A DNA stretch of 64,000 nt, from positions 62,001-126,000 of the forward strand of contig NZ_JAKEVY010000006.1 in the NCBI RefSeq assembly GCF_021491375.1, read 5' to 3'. The stretch's first letter is position 1; every line of letters starts with the position of its first letter. Under the pieces are notes generated by a model that had not been told where the DNA came from, did no database searches, and saw only the letters and a program-made list of their open reading frames with translations. Shown here one piece after another: positions 18,595 through 27,646 of this stretch. The position numbers were made by a program, and so were the translations under genes. The DNA comes from Flavihumibacter fluminis (GTDB lineage: Bacteria; Bacteroidota; Bacteroidia; Chitinophagales; Chitinophagaceae).

Positions 18595-18614
18595 GGCAAG
18601 TAGTTTATGTTAGT

Positions 18615-19088
18615 TTAAAAAGGTTTGGCTTTCATCAGCTCGGCCGCTCTTTTCACTGCCTTGCGGATGCGCGGGTAAGTACCGCATCTGCAAAGATTAC
18701 CCTGCATGGCCGCATCAATCTGCTCCTCGGTGGGGTTGGGATTTTTCTTCAGGAAGGCAACTGCAGTCATTATCTGTCCACTCTGGCAGTAACCACATTG
18801 CGGAACCTGGAATTCAATCCAGGCCTGCTGTACAGGATGCTCCAAATTGTCTGAAAGGCCTTCTATGGTGGAGATCTTTTTATTGGCGGCGGCTGTAACC
18901 GGGGTACTGCAGCTCCTGACAGGATTGCCATCCATGAGCACTGTACAGGCCCCGCACTGCGCCATACCGCAGCCAAATTTTGTCCCTTTTAATCCTACGA
19001 AATCGCGGATCGCCCAAAGCAGGGGCATCTGGGGGTCCACATCAATCTTGTATTGCTTGTTGTTTACCGTCAGTGTAATGGCAGCCAT
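18615..19088 (-). CDS. iorA: 2Fe-2S subunit of molybdenum hydroxylase, IorA-like
   Basis: A 157-residue electron-transfer subunit with two [2Fe-2S] domains: plant-type cysteines in [16 protein letters not shown] and a later Cys, and the C-terminal four-helix cluster with CGYCQSGQ and NLCRCGTY. The ATG at 19088 ([13 protein letters not shown]) is preferred over an upstream in-frame start at 19118 because the beta-grasp fold begins there. It is the first gene of iorA-iorB-regulator. It has no signal of its own and would be carried out with IorB by the Tat pathway, as known for this family. It is divergent from the cyclophilin gene across 50 bases. Confidence 0.92.
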   Translation of the reverse strand: MAAITLTVNNKQYKIDVDPQMPLLWAIRDFVGLKGTKFGCGMAQCGACTVLMDGNPVRSCSTPVTAAANKKISTIEGLSDNLEHPVQQAWIEFQVPQCGYCQSGQIMTAVAFLKKNPNPTEEQIDAAMQGNLCRCGTYPRIRKAVKRAAELMKAKPF

Positions 19089-19138
19089 AAAACTCAATTG
19101 TAAACACCAATTTAACACTTATTCAGCAACTTTGGGGT

Positions 19139-19744
19139 ATGAAACAGTTGGGCATATTCAAATGGGGCATCTGCCTGTTTGTGATCAGTTTGCTGGCATC
19201 CTGCGGTGGAACAACCAAAAACAGTGATACAGTAGAGATTGAGATCAAAACCGTGGAAGGCACCATCATCGCGGAGCTTTATCCTAAGCAAGCCCCCGAA
19301 TCGGTGAAGGCTTTCCTGGCTATCGTGGACCAGGGACTCTACCAGCGCAGTTATTTTTACCGGATCCTGAGTGATGAAAATCAGCCCTCCAATGCACCCA
19401 AGGCGGAACTGATACAGGGCGGAATTTGGAGCCGCACGAAAAAAAGACCCGAGCTGCCCCGGGTCCCGCATGAAACCACCCAACAAACCGGTCTTACCCA
19501 CAGTGCAGGGACACTCTCATTTGCCAGGGAAGAACCAGGCAGTGCCACCTCGGAGTTTTTCATTACGCTGAGTGATTTACCGGGCTTTGATTTCGGGGGT
19601 GAAAACAATGCAGATGGCCAGGGATATGCAGCATTTGGTAAAGTGATCAGTGGCATGGACATCGTTCGAAAAATCTATCGCAAGCCTGAAACCGATCAAT
19701 ATTTTGATCCTCCGGTTATGATTGTCGATATTCAACGTCGATAA
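19139..19744 (+). CDS. Cyclophilin-type peptidyl-prolyl isomerase lipoprotein
   Basis: A 201-residue lipoprotein (signal peptide, lipobox LLASC) with a cyclophilin domain from about residue 28. Recognisable parts are EGTIIAELYPKQAPESV, YFYRIL, ELIQGG, HSAGTLSFARE, SATSEFFITL and GYAAFGKVISGMDIV. The catalytic-type Arg in YFYRIL and the Phe in SEFFI are kept, so activity in periplasmic protein folding is plausible. A box resembling TAnnTTTG (CAACTTTG) ends close to the ATG. It is nine bases from the downstream potassium-channel gene and probably co-transcribed. Confidence 0.9.
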   Translation: MKQLGIFKWGICLFVISLLASCGGTTKNSDTVEIEIKTVEGTIIAELYPKQAPESVKAFLAIVDQGLYQRSYFYRILSDENQPSNAPKAELIQGGIWSRTKKRPELPRVPHETTQQTGLTHSAGTLSFAREEPGSATSEFFITLSDLPGFDFGGENNADGQGYAAFGKVISGMDIVRKIYRKPETDQYFDPPVMIVDIQRR

Positions 19745-19753
19745 GCCTTTTGT

Positions 19754-20557
19754 ATGAGCTGGAGAACCCGACTGTTTGAAATCATTTTTGAAGCTGAAAC
19801 GAAGGCCGGCAAACGATTTGACCTCGCCCTGCTGGTGCTCATCCTGGTCAGCCTGACTGTAGTTATGCTGGAAAGTATGCCATCCGTAGCTGCCCAATAC
19901 GGGAAAGAACTGTTGATTATTGAATGGATCATCACCGGGTTGTTTACCATTGAATATGTGCTTCGTCTACTGGTGGTAAAGAGGCCATTGCGTTATGCCC
20001 GTAGCTTTTATGGCATCATCGATTTGCTTGCTATTCTGCCTACGTATTTCAGTATATTGTTTCCCGGGTCACAATTCCTGTTGTCCATTCGGGCTTTACG
20101 ATTGATGCGCGTTTTTCGCATACTCAAGCTCACCCACTTTGTATCAGAAGGAAAAGGGATCCTGATGGCAATGAAAGCCAGCGTACGACGCATCAGTATC
20201 TTCCTGAGTTTTGTCCTCCTGTTAAGCACCATCCTCGGAACTATTATCTATGTAGTGGAAAACGCTGCTAACCCGGATTTCAGCAGTATTCCCCAAAGTA
20301 TTTACTGGGCAATTGTTACCATTACCACCGTTGGTTATGGAGATATCTCACCCATCACCGCCATTGGTAAAATGGTTGCCTCACTTGTGATGCTGCTGGG
20401 ATATGCGATCATCGCAGTGCCAACTGGTATTGTTACTGTAGAGTTATCCAAACAGTTTGGAAAGAAAACCAACCTCACAGAAAGTTGCCCGGGTTGCGGG
20501 CACGATGGCCATGATCCGGATGCGCGGTTCTGTAAATTTTGCGGACATGCATTGTAA
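19754..20557 (+). CDS. Voltage-gated K+ channel with C-terminal zinc ribbon
   Basis: A 267-residue ion channel subunit with six transmembrane segments. S4 carries regularly spaced arginines (SIRALRLMRVFRILK), and the pore filter is TTVGYGD (residues 191-197), which is K+ selective. After S6 the tail ends in a two-knuckle zinc ribbon, CPGCGH and CKFCGH (about residues 242-265). The channel core is Kv/KvAP-like. The zinc ribbon is an unusual addition that may serve assembly or gating. The gene follows the cyclophilin by nine bases. Confidence 0.93.
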   Translation: MSWRTRLFEIIFEAETKAGKRFDLALLVLILVSLTVVMLESMPSVAAQYGKELLIIEWIITGLFTIEYVLRLLVVKRPLRYARSFYGIIDLLAILPTYFSILFPGSQFLLSIRALRLMRVFRILKLTHFVSEGKGILMAMKASVRRISIFLSFVLLLSTILGTIIYVVENAANPDFSSIPQSIYWAIVTITTVGYGDISPITAIGKMVASLVMLLGYAIIAVPTGIVTVELSKQFGKKTNLTESCPGCGHDGHDPDARFCKFCGHAL

Positions 20558-20566
20558 GCCCGCTGC

Positions 20567-21256
20567 TTAGATCATCTGGATTCCCTCGCTTTCCAGCTGC
20601 TTGTATTTTTTCTTGTCGAATACATAATAGAAGGCACCCTTTTTGGAAGAGGCTTTTTCTTTTTCATCCAGCCGCTGCAAAATACCAAGGGATAAAATCT
20701 TTCGGGTGAAATTGCGCTTGTCGAAGCTTCTTTCAAAGATCGCTTCGTATAAGGCCTGTAATTGTTGCAGAGTGAATTTATGAGGCAGCAATTCAAATCC
20801 AACCGGGTGATTGGATACTTTTTGCTGCAATCGCTCCTTCGCGAGTTTGATCATTCTTTTATGATCAAATACCAGGGGCGGGAGTTTTTTGAGATCAATC
20901 CATTTTGCCTGGTGTTCTTCCAGTTTATCATTATCCGAAGCATCAATTTTAATGAGGGCAAAATAGGCGATGGATACAACTCTCCCGCCCGGATCCCTGT
21001 CAAGGTCGCCAAAGCAGTAGAGTTGTTCCATATAAATTTTATCGAGTCCGGTCAGGTTCAGGAGGATCCTGGCTGCCGCATCATCTATGCTTTCATTTTG
21101 CTGTGCGAACCCACCCATCAGGGACCATTTACCAGCTTCGGGTTCCAGGCCTCTTTTTACCAGGAGCGCTTTCAACCCACTGCCATCAAATCCGAAGATG
21201 ATGCAGTCTACCGCAAGTAAAAAACGATCGTACTGTTTGTATTCAATTCTTCCCAT
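20567..21256 (-). CDS. araR: AraR-like Nudix-family transcriptional regulator
   Basis: A 229-residue protein with an N-terminal Nudix fold (about 10-140) and a C-terminal winged-helix region (about 155-225; SFDKRNFTRKILSLGIL). In the Nudix box, Gly49, Glu55 and Arg63 are kept, but the catalytic REuxEE glutamates are replaced (Ile64, Asn67, Leu68), so hydrolase activity is unlikely. This is the pattern of NrtR-type regulators, including AraR of Bacteroides, which uses the Nudix domain as an L-arabinose sensor. It ends an operon of symporter, araA, araD and araB. Two matching palindromes upstream of araB and of the GH51 genes are its probable targets. Confidence 0.85.
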   Translation of the reverse strand: MGRIEYKQYDRFLLAVDCIIFGFDGSGLKALLVKRGLEPEAGKWSLMGGFAQQNESIDDAAARILLNLTGLDKIYMEQLYCFGDLDRDPGGRVVSIAYFALIKIDASDNDKLEEHQAKWIDLKKLPPLVFDHKRMIKLAKERLQQKVSNHPVGFELLPHKFTLQQLQALYEAIFERSFDKRNFTRKILSLGILQRLDEKEKASSKKGAFYYVFDKKKYKQLESEGIQMI

Positions 21257-21270
21257 AACTGCGGGCTAAT

Positions 21271-22956
21271 TTACCAGAATTTAATGTAGAGTGCCATTAA
21301 TATCAACAGTGTAACTACAATTTGCAGCAGGGTGGAAGGCTTAACCTTAAACATTCCCTCATCGTGGATGAAGGCCTTGGGATTGACTTTCGGACCAGAC
21401 AGGCTGATCAGGATCATGAGTCCCATCGTCATGAAAAAGGCAAAGCCCATACAAATCAGGAAGGGGATCTCATAGGTACCATCACCTCTTGGATACGCCG
21501 TATACAGCCAGGTTTCATTGCCAAACAGTTTTGGAGCCAGATCGTTGAAGAGAATAGACAAGAGGAAACCGGCAATTACACCCACCACAGCAGCTGTTCC
21601 GGTAGTTCTTTTCCAGAACATACCAAGGATGAATACAGCAAATACACCCGGACTAAAATACCCCGTGTATTTCTGGATAAAAGTGAAGCCGCCTTCAGCG
21701 CCGATACCAAGCAGATCATCCCAGGTAAAGATCACTGCAATAAGCATCGAGATGATCACTACCGAACGGCCAATCCATACCATTTTGGTTTCATCCGCCC
21801 CTTTGTTGATGTATTTTTTATGAATGTCCAGTGTATAAATGGTAGAGATGCTGTTTGCCTTACCCGCAAGTGAAGCTACAATTGCTGCAGTAAGCGCGGC
21901 AACCGACAAACCCTTCAGCCCGGAAGGCAGGAAGGAGAGAATAGCGGAATAAGCACTGTCCATTTTGCCGGAGAACTCTGGAAGATGGCCACCTTTGTAC
22001 AACACATAGGCCGCAATTCCGGGTAACATTACAATGATGGGCATCATCAGTTTCAGGAAACCGGCAAAGAGCAAACCGGAACGGGCTGTTTGCAGATCGG
22101 CTCCCAGCGCGCGTTGTGTGATGTACTGGTTACAACCCCAATAGTTGAGGTTCACCACCCACTGTCCGCCCAGGTACATCAGTACCCCGGGAAGAATTCT
22201 ATACTTGTCGATGTATTCCTGTGTGGATTCGGGTCCTGGTTTATCCAGCATCATATGAAAATGATCCGGGGCTTCTTTCATGAGTTGATTAAAACCGGCG
22301 ATCACACTGGAGCCCAGTCCGAATTTTTCACTCACGATGGTAAGGGCCATATAGGTAGTAGCCAATCCGCCAATGATCAGTACGGCTACCTGGATCACAT
22401 CTGTGTAACCAATCACTTTCATGCCACCCAATGTAATGATGATGGCTGCTGCAGCCAGGGCCACCATGATGATATGCAGGTATTGTCCACCCAGCAGGCC
22501 GTCAATCGCGATAGCGCCCAAATAAAGAATAGAGGTAAGGTTGACAAATACATAGAGGAATAACCAGAAAATGGTCATAATGAAGGCCACCGTGGCATTG
22601 TACCGCATCGTCAGGAACTGCGGCATTGTATAGATCTTGTTCTTGAGATAAATGGGGATGAACCAAACCGCAATGATGATCAGGGCCAGTGCAGCCAGCC
22701 ATTCGTAAGCAGCAACCGCGATGCCCACAAAGAATCCATTTCCACTCATTCCGATAAACTGCTCTGCAGAAATATTGGAGGCGATCAGTGAGGCTCCGAT
22801 GGCCCACCAGGTGAGTGATCCTTCCGCGAGGAAGAAATCTTTGGTGTCCGTAACGGCTTTCTTCTTTTTGTTGTAAATCCAGAATCCATAAGAGCCAACC
22901 AGGAGGATATAGGCCAGAAATACCACTATATCGGCCGTAGACAGGTACTTAGTCAT
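21271..22956 (-). CDS. Sodium/solute symporter, probable L-arabinose uptake
   Basis: A 561-residue SSS-family (SGLT-like) inner-membrane symporter with about 14 transmembrane segments. The N-terminal FFLAEGSLTWWAIGASLIAS with SAEQFIGMSG is the classic sodium/sugar signature. Its position between araA and araR, with gaps of 22 and 14 bases, points to L-arabinose as the substrate, though galactose or xylose could also fit the family. It may be subject to the AraR operator before araB. Confidence 0.9.
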   Translation of the reverse strand: MTKYLSTADIVVFLAYILLVGSYGFWIYNKKKKAVTDTKDFFLAEGSLTWWAIGASLIASNISAEQFIGMSGNGFFVGIAVAAYEWLAALALIIIAVWFIPIYLKNKIYTMPQFLTMRYNATVAFIMTIFWLFLYVFVNLTSILYLGAIAIDGLLGGQYLHIIMVALAAAAIIITLGGMKVIGYTDVIQVAVLIIGGLATTYMALTIVSEKFGLGSSVIAGFNQLMKEAPDHFHMMLDKPGPESTQEYIDKYRILPGVLMYLGGQWVVNLNYWGCNQYITQRALGADLQTARSGLLFAGFLKLMMPIIVMLPGIAAYVLYKGGHLPEFSGKMDSAYSAILSFLPSGLKGLSVAALTAAIVASLAGKANSISTIYTLDIHKKYINKGADETKMVWIGRSVVIISMLIAVIFTWDDLLGIGAEGGFTFIQKYTGYFSPGVFAVFILGMFWKRTTGTAAVVGVIAGFLLSILFNDLAPKLFGNETWLYTAYPRGDGTYEIPFLICMGFAFFMTMGLMILISLSGPKVNPKAFIHDEGMFKVKPSTLLQIVVTLLILMALYIKFW

Positions 22957-22978
22957 GACAAGCTAAACGTCGGTTTGG

Positions 22979-24478
22979 TTAAGAATTGATTTGGTAATAT
23001 ACGTCACTCCAGCGCAAATCATTCTTGAATTGATAGAGATTTGTTTTTTTGCCAATCAGAACAAATTCAATTCCGGCCATATCGGCGAAATCTTCCAGGT
23101 GCTCTGAAGTCAGGTTCTGGCTGTAGCAGGTATGGTGTGCTCCCCCGGCCAGGATCCAGGCGGTACAGCCGGTTTGCATATCCGGGTAGGGTTTCCAGAG
23201 CACGCGGGCCACAGGTAATTTGGGCAGATCATGCACTGGAGTTACTGCCTCCACTTCATTTACCAGCAGGCGGAAGCGATTGCCCATATCGATGATGGAG
23301 GCATTCAAAGCAGCCCCTCCGTCTACATTGAACACCAGGCGAACCGGGTCTGCTTTTCCTCCGATGCCAAGAGGGTGCACTTCGCAACTCGGTTGTCCAT
23401 GTGCGATAGAGGGACAAATCTCCAGCATATGCGCACCCAGCACCATCTGGTTGGCCGGATCAAAATGATAGGTATAATCTTCCATGAAAGAGTTGCCTCC
23501 TTTCAGTCCCTGTCCCATTACTTTCATTGCGCGTACCAGTGCAGCTGTTTTCCAGTCCCCTTCTCCCCCGAATCCATAACCGGATGCCATCAAACGCTGT
23601 GTGGCGATGCCAGGCAGTTGGGTCATTCCATGCAAATCTTCAAAAGTATCGGTGAAACCTTTGTAACCGCCGGCTTCCAGGAACTGGCGCATACCAATTT
23701 CAATGCGGGCCGCATCGGTTAGGGATGAACGTTGGTCACCTCCTTTTGCAAGGGCACCCGCCAGTTTATAACTTTCTTCATATTCCTGGCAGAGTTTTTC
23801 TACTTCTGCATCTGTAACCTGGTTGATTACCTGCACCAGGTCTCCAATACCATGGGTATTTACTGCATAACCGAATTTCAGTTGTGCTTCCACTTTATCA
23901 CCTTCTGTAACAGCTACTTCACGCATATTATCACCGAAACGAACAAAGCGGGCGCCTTGCCAGTCGGCCCAACCGGCGGCTGCCCTAACCCATGTATTGA
24001 TTTGTTGCTGCACGGCAGTTTCTTCCCAGTAGCCGGTAACTACTTTCCTGCGCATGCGCATGCGGCTTACCAGGAAACCAAATTCGCGATCACCATGTGC
24101 GCTCTGGTTGAGGTTCATGAAATCCATATCGATTTTGGACCAGGGGATATCGCGGTTGAACTGGGTATGCAGGTGCAGTAATGGTTTTTGCAAAATCTTC
24201 AGGCCATTGATCCACATTTTGGCTGGCGAGAAAGTATGCATCCAGGCAATGATGCCAATACAGTTGCGGGTGGTATTCACTTCCTGGCAGATGGCAAAAA
24301 TTTCATCCGGTGAGGTAAGAATCGGCTTATATACAATTCTTACAGGAATCATGGGAGCCCTGTCCAGTGCTTCCGCAATTTGCTGCGAGTGTGCTGCTAC
24401 CTGCTGCAGGGTTTCTTCACCGTATAAATGTTGTGATCCTGTCAGGAACCACACTTCGTATTGCTTCAAACTATCCAT
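22979..24478 (-). CDS. araA: L-arabinose isomerase
   Basis: A 499-residue cytoplasmic enzyme that converts L-arabinose to L-ribulose. The N-terminus [16 protein letters not shown] is diagnostic. Metal-binding and catalytic regions include the [16 protein letters not shown] and [10 protein letters not shown] segments and [10 protein letters not shown] near residue 370, with the late HHTCYS histidines. Length is exactly that of the family. It is third in araB-araD-araA, 26 bases after araD. Confidence 0.98.
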   Translation of the reverse strand: MDSLKQYEVWFLTGSQHLYGEETLQQVAAHSQQIAEALDRAPMIPVRIVYKPILTSPDEIFAICQEVNTTRNCIGIIAWMHTFSPAKMWINGLKILQKPLLHLHTQFNRDIPWSKIDMDFMNLNQSAHGDREFGFLVSRMRMRRKVVTGYWEETAVQQQINTWVRAAAGWADWQGARFVRFGDNMREVAVTEGDKVEAQLKFGYAVNTHGIGDLVQVINQVTDAEVEKLCQEYEESYKLAGALAKGGDQRSSLTDAARIEIGMRQFLEAGGYKGFTDTFEDLHGMTQLPGIATQRLMASGYGFGGEGDWKTAALVRAMKVMGQGLKGGNSFMEDYTYHFDPANQMVLGAHMLEICPSIAHGQPSCEVHPLGIGGKADPVRLVFNVDGGAALNASIIDMGNRFRLLVNEVEAVTPVHDLPKLPVARVLWKPYPDMQTGCTAWILAGGAHHTCYSQNLTSEHLEDFADMAGIEFVLIGKKTNLYQFKNDLRWSDVYYQINS

Positions 24479-24504
24479 ATAAACTGTATTGAGTCTTTTA
24501 AAAA

Positions 24505-25200
24505 TTATTGGCCGTAGTAGGCATCCGGACCATGTTTCCGTTCCCAGTGTTTTTTGATCAGGGCTTCTTTCAGGCGGGGTGCATTGGGATTGATCTGTTC
24601 CGTATGCATCGCCATTTGAGCAACAGTCTCCAGTACTGCACTGTTGTACACCGCTTTGGCAGCTGTTTTTCCCCAGGTAAAGGGAGCATGATTGCCCACC
24701 AGTATCATTTCCACTTCGCGATAATCCAGTTTTCTTTCAGCGAAACAATTCATTATTTGAAAACCGGTCTGGTATTCGTAATCTCCTTCAATCATGCTGT
24801 CTTCCATGGGTGGCGCACAGGGTATGTCAACCGTATTGTGGTCAGCATGCGTGGTGCCATAGATTGGAATATCGCGCTGTGCCTGGGCCCAGGCGGTGGC
24901 ATAGACTGAATGCGTATGTACGATACCGTTAATGGCTGTCCAGTGCTTGTATAAAACTGCATGGGTTTGTGTATCTGATGAGGGGCGTAAATCTCCTTCC
25001 ACAGTCTTACCATCAAAATCTATAATCACCATGGAGGCGGGTGAGAGTTGATCATAGGGCACGCCACTTGGTTTAATTGCAAACAGCCCCTGGCTGCGAT
25101 CAGCTGCACTTACATTCCCGAAGGTGAAGAGTACCAGTCCGAGACGGGGAAGTTGCATATTGGCTTCATATGCTTCCTGCCGGATATGCTCATATCGCAT
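24505..25200 (-). CDS. araD: L-ribulose-5-phosphate 4-epimerase
   Basis: A 231-residue class II aldolase-family epimerase that turns L-ribulose 5-phosphate into D-xylulose 5-phosphate. Phosphate-binding [11 protein letters not shown] and KPSGVPYD, the zinc motif [13 protein letters not shown] (two His), and the later HAPFTWG (third His) are present. It lies 12 bases after araB and 26 before araA, so it is part of the same transcript. Confidence 0.97.
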   Translation of the reverse strand: MRYEHIRQEAYEANMQLPRLGLVLFTFGNVSAADRSQGLFAIKPSGVPYDQLSPASMVIIDFDGKTVEGDLRPSSDTQTHAVLYKHWTAINGIVHTHSVYATAWAQAQRDIPIYGTTHADHNTVDIPCAPPMEDSMIEGDYEYQTGFQIMNCFAERKLDYREVEMILVGNHAPFTWGKTAAKAVYNSAVLETVAQMAMHTEQINPNAPRLKEALIKKHWERKHGPDAYYGQ

Positions 25201-25212
25201 GATGCTGCTGCT

Positions 25213-26892
25213 TTAATTTTCTGAATCGCCGGATGGCGCTGTGAAAGCACCCAGCTTTTTATATTGTTCAAATCGGTTTCGGTAGTAGGTGGCAGTTGCT
25301 GTACGCGGATGGTATTCCGCATCAAAACCCTGTCCCATTGCCTGCATGGCATCTTCCACGCGGTTGTAGATGCCTGCTGCAGTTGCCGCGAACATGGCTG
25401 CACCTGCAGCACAAGTCTGTTCACTTTTATGAATGCGAATGGGCATTTGCATCACATCCGCCATCACCTGCATGATATAGGGTGATTTTTTTGCCACACC
25501 CCCTAATCCAATCAGTCCTTTTACCGGAACTCCTTCTGATGTAAACCGGTCCACAATGGCTTTGGCACCAAAGCAGGTAGATTCAATCAGGGCCTTTAAA
25601 ATTCTGGCAGCATCCGAGCCCAGGTGCAGACCGGTAATGGTGGCTTTAAGTCGCTGGTCGGCATCCGGAGTTCTGCGACCATTCAGCCAGTCGATGGCCA
25701 ATTCATCCTGTTCTGAAAGAGGTAATTGGGCTGCTTCTGCGGATAGCTCGCGAATCAGTTTTTCATTCAGTTCCTGTTCGAGTTTTTCTGCCAGCGGTGC
25801 ATCGATGAACGTGGAGCATTTCAGCAGTTTACCTACCGGTTGAGTAATCATTTTCCGGAACCAGGCATAGGTATCACCAAAAGCCGATTGCCCTGCTTCC
25901 ATGCCCATCATGCCGGGAATAACAGAACCTGGCACCTGCCCGCATATTCCTCTAACCAGGATATCCTGCACTTCTTCCATAGGTGCTACCAGCATATCAC
26001 AGGTGGAAGTGCCCATCACTTTACTGAGGTGGTAGGGTTCAATTTGTCCGCCTACTGCACCCATATGGGCATCAAATGCACCTATGCCTACAATCACCCG
26101 GGTGGATAATCCCAGTCGCGCTGCCCACTCGTCACTCAGGTTACCTGCAGCCTGATCAGCCGTATAAACAGTATCAAACAGGCGGGAAACCAGTCCATCC
26201 AGCAGGGGATCCAATGTTTTGAAAAATTCATTCGGAGGCAATCCACCCCATTCTGCTGCCCACAAGGCTTTGTGGCCGGCAGAACAAATACCTCTGCGTA
26301 ACTGGTTGATGTTGGTTCCACCGGAAAGCAGGAAAGGAATCCAGTCGCAATGCTCCACCCAGGAATAAGCCGCGGCCCTAACGGCCGGGTCTACCCGAAG
26401 AATGTGTAATGCTTTTGCCCAGAACCATTCGGAGGAATAAATCCCTCCAACGTATTTCAGGTAATTGGTAGGAAACCGGGTTGCGTGCTGGTTGATTTCA
26501 GCAGCTTCCTTTATTGCTGTATGATCTTTCCAGAGTACAAACATCGCATTGGGATGCTGCTCAAATTCAGGGAGTAAAGCCAATGGTATACCTGCCTGGT
26601 TAACAGCTACCGGGGTAGAGCCGGTTGTATCAATGGAGATGGCTTTCACCTGTGCAGCTGCAGCCGGACCAGCCAGCTTTAAACATTCAGAAATGGTCGT
26701 TTCCAATCCTTCTATATAATCCAGGGGGTGTTGCCGAAACTGGCTGCTGGCAGCATCACAATAGAGGCCATCTCTCCAGCGGGGGTAGTGAAATACTGCT
26801 GATGCGAGCTCCTGTCCGTTGCAGGTATCCACCAAAACCGACCGAACGGAATCGGTCCCATAGTCCACTCCAATCACGAATGATGTTGACAT
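25213..26892 (-). CDS. araB: L-ribulokinase
   Basis: A 559-residue FGGY-family carbohydrate kinase that phosphorylates L-ribulose. The N-terminal VIGVDYGTDSVRSVLVD is the phosphate-1 motif, and SIDTTGSTPVAV and the C-terminal GLIGLGGVAKKSP with AAGAAMFAA are conserved ATP-domain parts. Length agrees with AraB. It is the first gene of araB-araD-araA-symporter-araR and has its own upstream gap with an operator-like palindrome 49 bases from the start codon and a -7-like TATCTTGT at 26928-26921. Confidence 0.97.
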   Translation of the reverse strand: MSTSFVIGVDYGTDSVRSVLVDTCNGQELASAVFHYPRWRDGLYCDAASSQFRQHPLDYIEGLETTISECLKLAGPAAAAQVKAISIDTTGSTPVAVNQAGIPLALLPEFEQHPNAMFVLWKDHTAIKEAAEINQHATRFPTNYLKYVGGIYSSEWFWAKALHILRVDPAVRAAAYSWVEHCDWIPFLLSGGTNINQLRRGICSAGHKALWAAEWGGLPPNEFFKTLDPLLDGLVSRLFDTVYTADQAAGNLSDEWAARLGLSTRVIVGIGAFDAHMGAVGGQIEPYHLSKVMGTSTCDMLVAPMEEVQDILVRGICGQVPGSVIPGMMGMEAGQSAFGDTYAWFRKMITQPVGKLLKCSTFIDAPLAEKLEQELNEKLIRELSAEAAQLPLSEQDELAIDWLNGRRTPDADQRLKATITGLHLGSDAARILKALIESTCFGAKAIVDRFTSEGVPVKGLIGLGGVAKKSPYIMQVMADVMQMPIRIHKSEQTCAAGAAMFAATAAGIYNRVEDAMQAMGQGFDAEYHPRTATATYYRNRFEQYKKLGAFTAPSGDSEN

Positions 26893-26941
26893 AGTTTCTT
26901 ATTATGACAAGCTTATTGGCACAAGATACAATTATTTAAAA

Positions 26942-26964
26942 TTAAGTGTATTATCAACATTTAA
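26942..26964. promoter_or_regulatory. Probable AraR operator upstream of araB
   Basis: A 23-bp imperfect palindrome with arms TTAAGTGTA (26942-26950) and AACATTTAA (26956-26964). Its reverse complement matches the element at 32379-32401 at 17 of 23 positions, including all of TTAAATGT and ATACACTT. It lies just upstream of a -7-like box, where it would cover the -33 region, a good position for repression. AraR as the binder is inferred from the locus. Confidence 0.7.
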
Positions 26965-26971
26965 TATAATC

Positions 26972-27646
26972 TTACCCTATTTTACCTGCTAACCCGGAGT
27001 AATCATTCATAAAGTGTATGATATTCGGGTAGGCAGAAAATTCATGTGGTTCATGCAGGGTGGTGAGCACCACACAATCCATTCCCGCGTTGAAGGCAGC
27101 TTCCACGCCTTTGGGAGCATCTTCAAACACGAGGCAATCTTTTGTAGTAACACCAATTGCAGCTGCACATTTGAGATAGGTATCCGGATCAGGTTTGCTG
27201 ATTTCGACATCATCCGCGCTGATGATGGCATCAAAATAAGACCGGAGCCGAAGGTTATCCAGCACAAAATCAATGTTGAAGGTATTGGCAGCTGATCCGA
27301 TTGCCATGCGGATACCGGCAGCTTTTGCCTGGTCAAGCAATCCGGGTAATCCATCCAGTAGTTTGAGTTCCGGAAGAAAAGCAGCCTGGTATCGGCGTTC
27401 TTTTTCCATGGAGTACTGTTGCATTTCTTCCCGGCTGAATTTATCCGGACCAAATACCCGAACCAGGAGCTCTTCATTTTTACCATACATCTGACGCTTG
27501 ACCTCCTCATAACTGAGTCCGGCACCCAGCACATTGTTCAGCATATCCGACCAGGCAACGATATGGTATTTCATATCATCGATCATGGTGCCATTGAGAT
27601 CAAATAAGAATGCCTTATACCGCGACAGCACAGTTTCCATTTCCAT
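26972..27646 (-). CDS. HAD-superfamily protein, beta-phosphoglucomutase-like
   Basis: A 224-residue haloacid-dehalogenase-fold protein with a helical cap, similar to beta-phosphoglucomutase and sugar phosphatases. Motif I reads FDLNGTM (Asp16 to Thr20), so the usual second Asp of DxDGT is Asn18. Motif II Ser is in MAIGSAANT, motif III Lys in SKPDPD, and motif IV in VFEDAPKG. The ATG overlaps the galM stop by one base (TAATG), so translation is coupled. The setting suggests action on a phosphorylated pentose or removal of a toxic sugar phosphate, but the motif I change makes ordinary chemistry uncertain. Confidence 0.82.
   Translation of the reverse strand: MEMETVLSRYKAFLFDLNGTMIDDMKYHIVAWSDMLNNVLGAGLSYEEVKRQMYGKNEELLVRVFGPDKFSREEMQQYSMEKERRYQAAFLPELKLLDGLPGLLDQAKAAGIRMAIGSAANTFNIDFVLDNLRLRSYFDAIISADDVEISKPDPDTYLKCAAAIGVTTKDCLVFEDAPKGVEAAFNAGMDCVVLTTLHEPHEFSAYPNIIHFMNDYSGLAGKIG

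Noticed and set aside
26921-26928. TATCTTGT as the araB -7 box
   Set aside because: It differs from TAnnTTTG by one missing T and no good -33 was seen, so it is mentioned with araB but not listed alone.
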